59,107 nucleotides of DNA from Clostridiaceae bacterium (lineage in GTDB: Bacteria > Bacillota > Clostridia > Acetivibrionales > DTU013). The notes beneath the pieces are model-generated. The model searched no databases and was not told where the DNA came from. It saw only the letters and a list, made by a program, of their open reading frames with translations. Position 1 is the first letter of the stretch. Each line of letters starts with the position of its first letter. The stretch covers positions 1 through 59,107 of the forward strand of contig JAAYPO010000038.1 in assembly GCA_012519745.1 (NCBI GenBank). The letters run 5' to 3'. Positions 10,101 through 17,509 of the stretch are shown one piece after another. The position numbers and the translations under genes are program-made.

Positions 10101-11133
10101 GGACTATCTCATCGATCTGAGCCGGCCTCCGGCAGGCACCAGAACGATCTCGGTCAGGGCCTCCCAGAAGGTATTCGGCGCCCTTGGAATGCTTGGAGAA
10201 AACCTTATATTAAAAACAAGTGCCAATATGTTTATTATAAGGCCGGGGGTGCTGACCGGTACAAATGGTATATACGGGCATGGTATGGCAGGGGATTTCG
10301 TTATTGAAATAACTCCACAAAGTACAGCCGAGGGCAGAGTAAGAAATATGACCATTAAAACGGCTGTCTCAAAGCTGGATGTAGGGATAGTGGACGGATT
10401 GACCTTTAGCATCACTAAATTCCTAAAGCCCCTAAAGATAGCGTACGAGTACAGTCAGGCAAGCTGGTACAAGCCGGGGACCACATTTGGATACTATCTG
10501 CCGCAAGGTACTGACCTCTGGCAGAAGACCGCAGCATCAGGGGGATTTGACCCTGACAGCAGAAAAGGCCTGCTTACATTCGAGATGCCGGTTCCGGGCA
10601 AGATGGCCGCAGCTGACCAGGGGAACGAATTTTATGATGACATTTCCAGGAGCTATGCTGCAAGGGCAATAGGGAATGTCGCGGCAGCCCACGAGCTCAA
10701 GTCTGTAAAGGGCAGCAATTTTGAGCCCGCAAAGGACCTTACGCTGGGTGACGGTGTAAAATTCATGCTCGATGTAATGGATACGGACTATGGACAGGAC
10801 TATATGACATTAGCTGCAAAGGCAGGGATAATCAAAAGCGCCGACATAGGCAAGGCGGCTTCAGGCTGCACAAGAGAGCAGCTGATATCAATGGCAATGA
10901 GGGTCTGTGAACTAAAAACATCACAGAAGGCAGTGTCGGATATGGCAGATATGTCAGTCTACAAGGATATCAGCCAGGTCAGTCCCACGCTGCTTCCGAG
11001 GCTCCGTTTCGCGCAGCAGAACGGATTGATCACCAGCAGATTCACCGATACCCTCGGTCCCGGGGATGTCGTGACACGGGCAGAGGCTATGGTCATTCTT
11101 GAAAAGGTACTGCGTTATTCCGGCGAAATTTGA
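7120..11133 (+). CDS. Second giant secreted fibronectin type III / SLH surface protein
   Basis: Predicted 1337-aa exported protein with the same plan as its upstream neighbour: signal peptide (about residues 1-37, ending QPAAAA), many FN3-like modules with NSTYYFKI and DTVYYFWIQAE signatures, a non-FN3 segment at about 970-1130, and degenerate SLH-like repeats in the last about 180 residues, ending in GPGDVVTRAEAMVILEKVL. An AGAGGGA ribosome site precedes ATG 7120 by 8 bases; an ATG at 7138 is an alternative. The two genes are clearly related in domain order but not near-identical, so this is an old duplication. Export and wall attachment are inferred from the signal peptide and SLH motifs; function beyond that is unknown. 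Confidence 0.83.
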   Translation: MGTNRNMSKITAKAAAVILAMIILAQNMLIQPAAAAINSPQPAPERLRAEAIYDQGPGAEPAIGYNEFDKYYVDLKTDKIRRPEDVASPSIYMNYYLQEINKPYKPVRPTVLKEGSIPARTDDNNEIRLKELSSGTIYYAYARAYYTYTLDTVTYTSAESGPSNTVKFMTDIDINAYSFGPNQIKIEWDDVWNSGRRMDYKLYVSENKSFANSYPIYIGQAQISQNGPVTVNEASGKLEYIHTVRDPGRVYYIKIEPDTTETELKRSPSSPVVVVSSYILAKTTKMSVTDAGTIWRLEWSPVVTGIGDSGVRVTYQLYRGTGAGSSVEEYMASTDDTAFFLTLQQGDEDYYYVIKALVTRDGQDVYPGIRIQSQKIYVKESEVPSTPAVPELVPDFRNAGEVIISYEEELRSDRAVVLWRTPLKGNGEVDTDVMYDIWLINDPNQLDDPPSGTLIASSVKMNQTNFVMSGTKLLGYKYEIKDLIPNSTYYFKIVAKKDYVEFIDNELQYITLQSDAAMKIIITPAAGPIDQPVVPGAPPLRIKKDPDGKDMVSNTSVVITMQNAWYEEYSNTPRYGAEPADGARWSWYYRTPGEIDDAGTRLTPPVNNFVAALESSYDNDPDNDNESVDLLKFRKVKYDSGVTIDVGCVEYSPDINYNNLENLPANKVIGFPTIPNDPAEDINAEEAVRDGVRHNIDITLNDLEPNKTYVIWVRASRRSVNLISGPSDPIVITTIPELPDVIEKPTVPVFNYHHAGDTFIDLGWNFNSEYVYYLEYGTTDDRSKSTGRRVITPDELEFSTYYRVDGLKQDTVYYFWIQAEASNASGDIKRSEFSDSYIIRTLKDIPPDTPIGFGVKSSPDAITKDSITYEWIAQEGMEYILEIDEDINYTRSTKHEISGASEHTVPDLRSNFRYYARLYAYDPAKDLLSAPTQSVVVRTLRSSDEYDSDSDTGGVISGDYIIKDSAAVNGVWNIRITGINADRFIQHVQTDNDLDYLIDLSRPPAGTRTISVRASQKVFGALGMLGENLILKTSANMFIIRPGVLTGTNGIYGHGMAGDFVIEITPQSTAEGRVRNMTIKTAVSKLDVGIVDGLTFSITKFLKPLKIAYEYSQASWYKPGTTFGYYLPQGTDLWQKTAASGGFDPDSRKGLLTFEMPVPGKMAAADQGNEFYDDISRSYAARAIGNVAAAHELKSVKGSNFEPAKDLTLGDGVKFMLDVMDTDYGQDYMTLAAKAGIIKSADIGKAASGCTREQLISMAMRVCELKTSQKAVSDMADMSVYKDISQVSPTLLPRLRFAQQNGLITSRFTDTLGPGDVVTRAEAMVILEKVLRYSGEI

Positions 11134-11285
11134 TTTTTCAAAAAACATGCTTTCCATCCAGTAATGGTGAGGGATATAGAAATTTTTCATGTATAGGCCC
11201 CCTTTTATGAGGCAATAATTTTATTGGGATCGTAATGCAGAGGTTACGGTAAACAATAAGATGCCGATAAAAAGGGGGATTTACC

Positions 11286-12044
11286 ATGAAAAGATCATTT
11301 CCGGTGATTTTTGCTTTCGTTTTAGTGATTTCCATTTCAATGATTTTGATACAACAGGAAAAACATTACAGTTCAGCTGCCCAAGCCGTAGAAAAGGCTT
11401 TCTCGGAGACGGGAGCGGCTGCGGTCAGCTCGGAGGTGTACGTTCGCGGAAAAGCAGAGGAAAAGGTATTCAGCCGGAAGGATGCCCGCAGTCTCCTTGA
11501 AGACATAGTAAAGAGGACCGGAGCGAAGTACTCAAAAGACATAGCGGTTTTTAGTACTGTGGACAATGACTATGTTGAGGGAATAGAAATCAATTACATA
11601 ATAGATGAATATAAATCGATAAAATTATCTGTAGCCAATGAAACAAATAAGGATACCGCCTCCACAAGTCTTGCCGTCAGTCTTCTGGACACCTCTCGGA
11701 TGCCGTCTGTCCGATCAAATGCAGCCGCTGTGGCAGGCAGCCTGGAGAAGCGGGGTATTGAGTTCGAGACAAATATATCAGTAACAGGCAGTGTTGATGG
11801 GAAAATGGAGAAAGAGGAAATAGAGGCTCTCTACACGAGGGCTTTCAGGAGCATCGGGGCTAATGATGTCGAAGGGATAGATAACAACGGTCTTGTAAGC
11901 GTTTCGGCATTCTCACCTGCCATCGGCGATGCGGTCAGGGTCAACGGTAAAAATGTGAATCTCAACATGGCAGCCCGATATAACTCCTATGAAGATAAGA
12001 CCTACATATGGCTGGCTGCACCGGTCATTACCATTGAGTACTGA
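11286..12044 (+). CDS. ywmB: YwmB family protein
   Basis: 252-aa protein with an N-terminal signal or anchor sequence (residues 4-24) and a mixed alpha/beta body. Assignment to the YwmB (DUF1779, TATA-box-binding-like fold) family rests on its size, its topology and its position immediately before murA and spoIID, the same order as in Bacillus. The start follows AAAAAGGGGG at 11270-11279. In Bacillus this family's function is not well established; the conserved neighbourhood suggests an envelope or sporulation role. The 46-base gap to murA indicates cotranscription. Confidence 0.7.
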   Translation: MKRSFPVIFAFVLVISISMILIQQEKHYSSAAQAVEKAFSETGAAAVSSEVYVRGKAEEKVFSRKDARSLLEDIVKRTGAKYSKDIAVFSTVDNDYVEGIEINYIIDEYKSIKLSVANETNKDTASTSLAVSLLDTSRMPSVRSNAAAVAGSLEKRGIEFETNISVTGSVDGKMEKEEIEALYTRAFRSIGANDVEGIDNNGLVSVSAFSPAIGDAVRVNGKNVNLNMAARYNSYEDKTYIWLAAPVITIEY

Positions 12045-12090
12045 CAGGTGACCCATAAGGAGCACAAATGACAATAAAGGGGAGAATGAC

Positions 12091-13353
12091 TTGTCCAAAC
12101 TGATAATCACTCAAACAAGACCGCTAAAAGGCAGAGTCCGAATCAACGGCGCAAAAAACTCCGTGCTGCCCATCATAGCTGCGTCACTGCTTGCAGACGG
12201 TTGCAGCATTATTGATGAGATTCCCTATCTGAACGATGTTAAAATAATGTGTGATCTGGTAAAATCGCTGGGGGCTTCCGTTGCTCTATCCGATAACAGA
12301 AGCAGACTGGAAATCAGCTGCAGGTCGCTCACAAACACAACTGCACCGTATGAGCTCGTAAACAAAATGCGAGCTTCCTTTCTGATAGCCGGCCCGCTGC
12401 TGGCCAGGACGGGACATGTCAAGATCTCTCTGCCGGGAGGCTGCGCCATTGGCACCAGACCGGTCGATCTCCATCTGAAAGGCTTCACAGCTCTTGGCGC
12501 ATCGATAACACTGGGCCATGGATACATTGAAGCAGTCAGGAACGGACGATTGACAGGCGGGAAGGTGTATCTGGATTTTCCCAGTGTGGGAGCTACTGAG
12601 AACATAATGATGGCAGCTACATTGGCCAGGGGAAATACTGTAATAGAGAATGCGGCGATCGAGCCGGAAATAGTCGACCTGGCTACGTACCTGACATCAA
12701 TGGGAGCAGAGATCAAAGGGGCGGGCACAGACACGATAAAGATATTCGGAGTCAGTGAGCTTAAGGCAGCCAGCCACACAATAATTCCCGACCGTATCGA
12801 AGCTGGGACCTTTATGGTCGCAGCTGCCATAACAGGAGGAGATATTGTCATAGATAATGTAGTGACAGACCACCTGAAGCCTGTGACGGCCAAGCTCAGA
12901 GAAGCAGGGGCAGAGGTGTCCGAGGAATTGACATCCATACGTGTAAAAGGCAACACCATCCAGCCCGTTGATATAAAAACCCACCCCTATCCCGGATTTC
13001 CGACAGATATGCAGTCACCGATGACTTCCCTGCTGAGTATCGCCCACGGTACCAGCATGGTGATAGAGACTATCTTTGAAAACCGCTTTATGCACATATG
13101 CGAGCTGAAGAGGATGGGCGCCAATATAAAGGTCGAGGGCCGAAGCGCCATTATAGAAGGCTGCGCCAGATTGACAGGCGCAAAGGTCAGGGCTACCGAT
13201 CTCAGGGCAGGAGCGGCACTGATACTTGCAGGTCTTTGCGCTGAAGGAACGACAGAAATATTGGATATCGAGCATGTAGACAGAGGATATATAGGGATCG
13301 ATGAGAAGCTTAGAAAACTGGGAGCCGACATATGCAGATCCGATGAGGATTAG
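12091..13353 (+). CDS. murA: UDP-N-acetylglucosamine 1-carboxyvinyltransferase (MurA)
   Basis: 420-aa cytoplasmic enzyme that transfers enolpyruvate from PEP to UDP-GlcNAc, the first committed step of peptidoglycan synthesis. It shows the N-terminal GAKNSVLPIIAASLL signature, the catalytic loop GGCAIGTRPVDLH with the active-site cysteine at residue 118 (so predicted fosfomycin-sensitive in mechanism), and the C-terminal DLRAGAALILAGL motif. Full length for the family. The start is TTG at 12091, preceded by AAAGGGGAGA. The position between ywmB and spoIID and the strong terminator directly after it (13370-13400) make it the end of a ywmB-murA unit. Confidence 0.95.
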   Translation: MSKLIITQTRPLKGRVRINGAKNSVLPIIAASLLADGCSIIDEIPYLNDVKIMCDLVKSLGASVALSDNRSRLEISCRSLTNTTAPYELVNKMRASFLIAGPLLARTGHVKISLPGGCAIGTRPVDLHLKGFTALGASITLGHGYIEAVRNGRLTGGKVYLDFPSVGATENIMMAATLARGNTVIENAAIEPEIVDLATYLTSMGAEIKGAGTDTIKIFGVSELKAASHTIIPDRIEAGTFMVAAAITGGDIVIDNVVTDHLKPVTAKLREAGAEVSEELTSIRVKGNTIQPVDIKTHPYPGFPTDMQSPMTSLLSIAHGTSMVIETIFENRFMHICELKRMGANIKVEGRSAIIEGCARLTGAKVRATDLRAGAALILAGLCAEGTTEILDIEHVDRGYIGIDEKLRKLGADICRSDED

Positions 13354-13369
13354 CCCCTTGCCGGTGGAC

Positions 13370-13400
13370 AAAGTATGCCCATGACCGCATACTTTTTTTT
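13370..13400 (+). terminator. Rho-independent terminator after murA
   Basis: AAAGTATGC (13370-13378) pairs with GCATACTTT (13387-13395) around an 8-base loop and runs into a tract of T residues. Confidence 0.9.
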
Positions 13401-13451
13401 TATGTGAATATATATTTACCAACGACAGATAACGGACTATAGGGGGTCCTG

Positions 13452-14468
13452 ATGAAAAAGCTCATATACTATGCAGGGGTCATGACTGTCATTATAATGC
13501 TGCTCCCGATGATCATTGTCAGAAGCTGCGGTCCCGCACCTGTACCGGAACCAAAGGATGAAGCAGAGCCGGTAAAGATCTGTGAGATATCAGTATACAA
13601 CCATTTAACCGGAGTTACAGAGAGGGTCGACCTTGAGGAGTACATAAAATGCGTCCTTGCCGCAGAAATGCCGGCTGATTTTGATATGGAGGCTCTTAAG
13701 GCGCAGGCGGTGGCAGCCCGTACCTTTGCCTATGGCCGGATATCCGGGGTATACAGATCAAAGCAGGGTGTCCATGACGGCATAGATGTATGTACAGACT
13801 CCGGTCATTGTCAGGCATGGATGAGCAAAGAAAGCGCCATGAAAAGATGGAACATACTGTTCGCATCCAGGAACTGGGCCAGGATCAGCAAAGCGGTGAA
13901 TGAAACCAGGGGCATCATAGCCGTGTATGAAGGCAGTGTTGCAAATACACTTTTTCATGCCAGCAGTCCCGGCAGGACGGAAAATGCAGAGGATGTATGG
14001 TCAGGAAAAAGCGTTCCTTATCTAATAAGTGTGGAAAGCAGCGGTGATGAGGCTTCAAAGGGATATATCACCTCGGTGGCAGTCAGTGTCGGCGAGCTTT
14101 CGGAAAAGCTTAACAAGACTTATCCCCATGCTGAACTGGAGGGAGATATTACAGAAGAAATAGAGATAATCGATTTTACTGCAGGAGGAAGAGTGAAAAC
14201 ATTGAGAGTCGGAAGCATTACTATGAAGGGGACAGAATTCAGATCCATGCTGGGACTCAGATCGGCCTGTTTTAAAATAGACTTTATTGATGATGACCTG
14301 ATGAGGATCACGACTACAGGACATGGCCATGGAGTCGGCATGAGCCAGTGGGGAGCCAATGCCCTGGCTAAAACCGGCGGTACTTACAGGGAGATACTCC
14401 GACATTATTATACCGGTATTGATATCATTGGGATATCTGATTATGAAGCTATTGCAAAGCCCAATTGA
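13452..14468 (+). CDS. spoIID: Stage II sporulation protein D (SpoIID)
   Basis: 338-aa membrane-anchored lytic transglycosylase that, with SpoIIP and SpoIIM, degrades peptidoglycan during engulfment. An N-terminal transmembrane helix occupies about residues 5-25; the SpoIID domain follows with LEEYIKCVLAAEMPADFD (the catalytic Glu lies in AAEMP), ALKAQAVAARTFA, and the C-terminal signature GHGHGVGMSQWGAN. Length is as expected. The start at 13452 is preceded by AGGGGG. It is separated from murA by a terminator and from spoIIQ by a gap with its own forespore-type promoter, so it is probably transcribed on its own, as in Bacillus. Confidence 0.95.
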   Translation: MKKLIYYAGVMTVIIMLLPMIIVRSCGPAPVPEPKDEAEPVKICEISVYNHLTGVTERVDLEEYIKCVLAAEMPADFDMEALKAQAVAARTFAYGRISGVYRSKQGVHDGIDVCTDSGHCQAWMSKESAMKRWNILFASRNWARISKAVNETRGIIAVYEGSVANTLFHASSPGRTENAEDVWSGKSVPYLISVESSGDEASKGYITSVAVSVGELSEKLNKTYPHAELEGDITEEIEIIDFTAGGRVKTLRVGSITMKGTEFRSMLGLRSACFKIDFIDDDLMRITTTGHGHGVGMSQWGANALAKTGGTYREILRHYYTGIDIIGISDYEAIAKPN

Positions 14469-14514
14469 CTGGCATTTATATCACATCCGCTCCACAAATA
14501 TTTTAGCTCCGTAT

Positions 14515-14543
14515 GTATATAGTTGCCATATACGGCAACAATA
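14515..14543 (+). promoter_or_regulatory. Sigma-F/sigma-G type promoter of spoIIQ
   Basis: GTATA (14515-14519), 14-base spacer, GGCAACAATA (14534-14543). The -10 element matches the forespore consensus GGNRANANTW at every defined position. The 6-bp dyad GTTGCC/GGCAAC (14523-14528 with 14535-14540) overlaps the spacer and the -10. Weak point: the start site predicted from this promoter falls at or next to the ribosome binding site, so the leader would be very short. Confidence 0.55.
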
Positions 14544-14562
14544 ATATATGGAGGTGGAATAT

Positions 14563-15393
14563 GTGAATATGAAAAAATCATTTCCAGATGAAAAAGGTAA
14601 AAAGTTCAAGGAATTTCTGGACAAGAGAGGGTTTTATATCGTTCTGTTGCTGTGTATAGCTGTTGTTGCCGGAACTGCAGTTTTTGTCACTACCCGCAGA
14701 GCCATCGACAGGGATTATGATGCTAAAAACCTTTCTGATGAGTCCGGTGATGATCTTCAGGCTCATGATGCAGCATTGAACGAATCTGAAAAGCTGTCGG
14801 ACAAGCTGAGTGAAGATCCTGTCGTATTAGTGCCTGATGAAGACTCGGATATCGGCAGCCCTGCATCCGTCAATAAGGATAATGAAGCCAAATCAAAGGA
14901 CAGTGATAAGAAAAACGAACAAGACACCAATGCGGCTCCTGAGAAGGCAAGTCCCGCAAAGCCCGCTGAACCTGTCAAGCAGCAAAGCTTCGTCGTGCCT
15001 GTAGACGGTGCTGTCTCACTTGAATATGCAATGGACAAACTTGTATATTCAAAAACCCTTGAGGAGTGGCGCGCCCATCAGGGTATCGACATCGCAGCTG
15101 ACAGGGGCACTCCTGTTAAGGCTGTTGCCGATGGAGTAGTCTGCGACGTCAAAAATGATCAATTCTATGGCATATCTGTTGTCATCGATCATGAGAATGG
15201 ACTAAAGACACTTTACAGGAATCTTGCCGCAGACGATACAGTCATCGTTAATCAGAAGGTCAAGCAGGGTGAGATAATCGGAAGCATCGGAAACACTGCG
15301 ATGGATGAATCCTCCGAACAGCCCCACCTGCATTTTGAGGTACTCAAGGACGATGTCAACCAGGACCCGACAAATTATCTTCCTAAAAAGTAG
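14563..15393 (+). CDS. spoIIQ: M23 endopeptidase-domain sporulation protein, SpoIIQ-like
   Basis: 276-aa single-pass membrane protein: short cytoplasmic N-terminus, transmembrane helix (about residues 25-45), an acidic/charged linker (about 55-140), and a C-terminal LytM/M23 domain. SpoIIQ anchors the forespore side of the engulfment channel by contacting SpoIIIAH. The zinc-binding motifs are intact here: HQGID (His172, Asp176) and HLHFE (His255, His257), unlike Bacillus SpoIIQ, which lost the first histidine. An active enzyme is therefore possible, as in other clostridia. GTG at 14563, 7 bases after GGAGGT (14550-14555), is the best start; the ATG at 14548 overlaps the ribosome site and the ATG at 14569 is an alternative. 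Position between spoIID and spoIIID supports the call. Confidence 0.87.
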   Translation: MNMKKSFPDEKGKKFKEFLDKRGFYIVLLLCIAVVAGTAVFVTTRRAIDRDYDAKNLSDESGDDLQAHDAALNESEKLSDKLSEDPVVLVPDEDSDIGSPASVNKDNEAKSKDSDKKNEQDTNAAPEKASPAKPAEPVKQQSFVVPVDGAVSLEYAMDKLVYSKTLEEWRAHQGIDIAADRGTPVKAVADGVVCDVKNDQFYGISVVIDHENGLKTLYRNLAADDTVIVNQKVKQGEIIGSIGNTAMDESSEQPHLHFEVLKDDVNQDPTNYLPKK

Positions 15394-15428
15394 AAAAGCC
15401 GGCTCAATGCAATAATACAGCTAATACC

Positions 15429-15483
15429 AAACAGGGATGAGAACAGCTCCGTATCTGAAAGGATCTGTATCATCCCTGTTTTT
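15429..15483 (+). terminator. Rho-independent terminator after spoIIQ
   Basis: AAACAGGGATGA (15429-15440) pairs with TCATCCCTGTTT (15470-15481) and ends in five Ts (15479-15483). The 29-base loop can fold further. Confidence 0.8.
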
Positions 15484-15589
15484 GCCGGTGTCTGATTTTT
15501 CGCCTTTTAATTCATATAGAGGATGCACAGGGCATATATATACTGTAGACGTGAAAAACACACAAAATGGCCAAGAGGCTCCTAGTGCC

Positions 15590-15618
15590 TTCATATACGA
15601 GTGATTTTTTCATATTCT
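15590..15618 (+). promoter_or_regulatory. Possible sigma-E type promoter of spoIIID
   Basis: TTCATATA (15590-15597), 13-base spacer, CATATTCT (15611-15618). It resembles the mother-cell sigma-E elements GTCATATT and CATACAMT, and spoIIID is sigma-E-dependent in known spore formers. The match is partial and the spacing one base short, so this is a candidate only. Confidence 0.35.
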
Positions 15619-15651
15619 CCATAGTATGACTTGAAGAGGGGGTATATACAG

Positions 15652-15915
15652 TTGAAGGGATATATCGAAGAGAGGGCAATTGAACTTGCAAATTACATTA
15701 TTGATAAAAAGACTACGGTAAGAGCTGCAGCTAAAAAATTTGGTATCAGTAAAAGCACTGTGCACAAGGATGTAACGGAAAGACTGATAAGGGTGAACCC
15801 CGAGCTTGCTGACTGCGTGAGGGTCATTCTGGAGGAAAATAAAGCTGAAAGGCATATAAGGGGAGGAGAAGCAACAAAGGCCAAATATCAGGGAAGTAAT
15901 CCCAAAGCAGTATAA
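15652..15915 (+). CDS. spoIIID: Sporulation transcriptional regulator SpoIIID
   Basis: 87-aa DNA-binding protein that tunes the sigma-E regulon in the mother cell. The family-defining start KGYIEERAIELANYII, the helix-turn-helix segment KKFGISKSTVHKDVTERL (about residues 30-47) and the basic C-terminal tail are all present. The start is TTG 15652, placed after AGAGGGGG (15635-15642), which reproduces the usual N-terminus; an earlier in-frame TTG at 15631 precedes the ribosome site. A strong terminator follows directly. The neighbour order spoIIQ-spoIIID-mbl matches Bacillus. Confidence 0.95.
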   Translation: MKGYIEERAIELANYIIDKKTTVRAAAKKFGISKSTVHKDVTERLIRVNPELADCVRVILEENKAERHIRGGEATKAKYQGSNPKAV

Positions 15916-15944
15916 AGAAGCAACAAAAATATGCCCCGGGTCCA

Positions 15945-15980
15945 AAGCCGGAACAGCCGTGAGTTGTTCCGGCTTTTTTT
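15945..15980 (+). terminator. Rho-independent terminator after spoIIID
   Basis: Perfect 11-bp stem AAGCCGGAACA (15945-15955) with TGTTCCGGCTT (15965-15975), followed by a run of T residues. Confidence 0.93.
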
Positions 15981-16152
15981 TAGGCGGGGAGCCTCAGACT
16001 GTCAATTTGCATTGATCAATTATTGCATAATTTGTTGCATATTTATATTATTATGATAAGATTATTTTATCGGGTTTTACAGCATTTTCTATGATATCGA
16101 AGAAGCTTTTGCTTGATCAGATAAAAGGCAAATGAACAAAGGGGTGTTTTTA

Positions 16153-17184
16153 TTGAGCCTGGGACACGATATAGGCATAGATCTTGGTACCGCCTCGGTA
16201 CTGGTATATATCAAGGGTAAGGGTATAGTTCTGAAGGAGCCCTCAGTGGTTGCCATCGACAAAAATACAAACAAGCTGCTGGCAGTGGGCGAGGAAGCGC
16301 GGCGGATGCTGGGCAGGACACCGGGCAACATAGTGGCCATCAGGCCGCTGAGAGACGGTGTCATTTCCGACTATGACATTACCGAAAGGATGCTCAAGTA
16401 TTTTATCAACAAGATATGCGGAGGCAGACTGTTCAGGCTGTTCAAGCCCAGGATAATGGTGTGCGTTCCAAGCGGAGTCACAGAAGTGGAGAAGCGAGCG
16501 GTCATAGATGCCGCAATGCAAGCCGGAGCAAGGAAGACATACCTGATAGAAGAGCCGATAGCGGCAGCCATAGGAGCAGGCATCGATATATCAAAAGCCT
16601 GCGGCAGTATGGTGGTCGATATAGGCGGCGGTACTACCGACATAGCTGTTATATCACTTGGAGGCACTGTTGTTTCCGACTCCATAAAGATAGCCGGGGA
16701 TAAATTTGACGAGGCCATTGTGAGATATATGCGGAAGAAACACAATATAATGATTGGTGAACGCACATCGGAGGAGCTGAAGATAAACATCGGCACTGTT
16801 TATCCCAGGGTCCAGGAGGTGGCGATGGATGTAAGGGGAAGAAACCTGATATCCGGACTTCCCAAAACGATTTCCGTCACTTCATCTGAAATGATGGAGG
16901 CTCTTGAGGAGCCGATGTCAAGCATCATAGAGGCCGTTCACTCAGTGCTGGAAAAAACGCCTCCGGAGCTGGCGGCCGACATAAGCGACAGAGGCATCGT
17001 GCTTACGGGCGGCGGCAGCCTTGTCTACGGACTTGATAAGCTTCTCCAGGAGAAGACCGGCATAAATGTCATAATAGCCGACGAGGCCGTATCCTGTGTG
17101 GCACTCGGCACTGGCGAGGCATTGAATGACATCGAATCCATAGAGCAGAGCGCCATTGCCGAAGGCAGGTACAGAAGCAAATGA
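16153..17184 (+). CDS. mbl: MreB-family actin homologue Mbl
   Basis: 343-aa cytoplasmic actin-like ATPase that forms membrane-associated filaments guiding lateral wall synthesis. Visible actin-fold motifs: phosphate-1 GIDLGTASVLVY at the N-terminus, connect-1 IEEPIAAAIGAG, phosphate-2 VVDIGGGTTDIAVIS, and adenosine motif GIVLTGGGSLVYGLDKLL. The start is TTG 16153 after AAAGGGGTG (16138-16145), which gives the normal N-terminus; the ATG at 16132 lies before that site. MreB and Mbl cannot be separated by sequence inspection, but a copy directly downstream of spoIIID and upstream of flhO-flhP is Mbl in Bacillus synteny. Confidence 0.93.
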   Translation: MSLGHDIGIDLGTASVLVYIKGKGIVLKEPSVVAIDKNTNKLLAVGEEARRMLGRTPGNIVAIRPLRDGVISDYDITERMLKYFINKICGGRLFRLFKPRIMVCVPSGVTEVEKRAVIDAAMQAGARKTYLIEEPIAAAIGAGIDISKACGSMVVDIGGGTTDIAVISLGGTVVSDSIKIAGDKFDEAIVRYMRKKHNIMIGERTSEELKINIGTVYPRVQEVAMDVRGRNLISGLPKTISVTSSEMMEALEEPMSSIIEAVHSVLEKTPPELAADISDRGIVLTGGGSLVYGLDKLLQEKTGINVIIADEAVSCVALGTGEALNDIESIEQSAIAEGRYRSK

Positions 17185-17227
17185 TTTTGTGTTTGCCGAA
17201 GTGAACTGCACAAAAATTCGAGTTCAG

Positions 17228-17283
17228 GGCACATAATGATGTTTGCGGGTTTCCATAACTCTGCAACAGCAGTATTATGTGCC
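17228..17283. other. Long-loop inverted repeat in the mbl-flhO spacer
   Basis: GGCACATAAT (17228-17237) pairs perfectly with ATTATGTGCC (17274-17283) around a 36-base loop. No T tract follows immediately. It is part of a 325-base gene-free spacer that also holds the terminator at 17346 and the promoter at 17379; nothing else coding is visible there. Confidence 0.55.
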
Positions 17284-17345
17284 TTTATCTTGGAATATTA
17301 TCAATAAATCTAATAAAGCCACGCCCAAAACTTGAAAATTTGCAC

Positions 17346-17377
17346 ACCCAGGTGATTACACCGGGTCTTTTTTTATG
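17346..17377 (+). terminator. Rho-independent terminator between mbl and flhO
   Basis: ACCCAGGTG (17346-17354) pairs with CACCGGGT (17359-17366) with one bulged A, followed by a T-rich tract. Confidence 0.8.
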
Positions 17378-17378
17378 T

Positions 17379-17405
17379 TAAGCTGGCTGGGATTTTCTCC
17401 GATAA
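17379..17405 (+). promoter_or_regulatory. Sigma-D (sigma-28) type promoter of the hook-basal-body genes
   Basis: TAAG (17379-17382), 15-base spacer, TCCGATAA (17398-17405), matching 10 of 12 positions of TAAA-N15-GCCGATAA with exact spacing. It lies just after the terminator and about 105 bases before the flhO start. Confidence 0.6.
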
Positions 17406-17509
17406 TAATAGTGAGGCTGCAGCAGCCTCAATGAAGCAACGATAAAACATCATATCGCCGGCGGACTGCAGCAATGGATCTGTGGGGCAGGTGATATCAA
17501 GGAGTACAT

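Noticed and set aside
11262-11269. GCCGATAA, a perfect sigma-D -10, before ywmB
   Set aside because: The position 15 bases upstream is TTAC, only 2 of 4 matches to TAAA, and the transcript start would fall at the ribosome site.
12225-12959. 244-codon open frame on the minus strand inside murA
   Set aside because: It is exactly antisense to the strongly conserved murA coding frame and encodes Ser/Val/Ile-rich nonsense typical of a shadow frame; no ribosome site.
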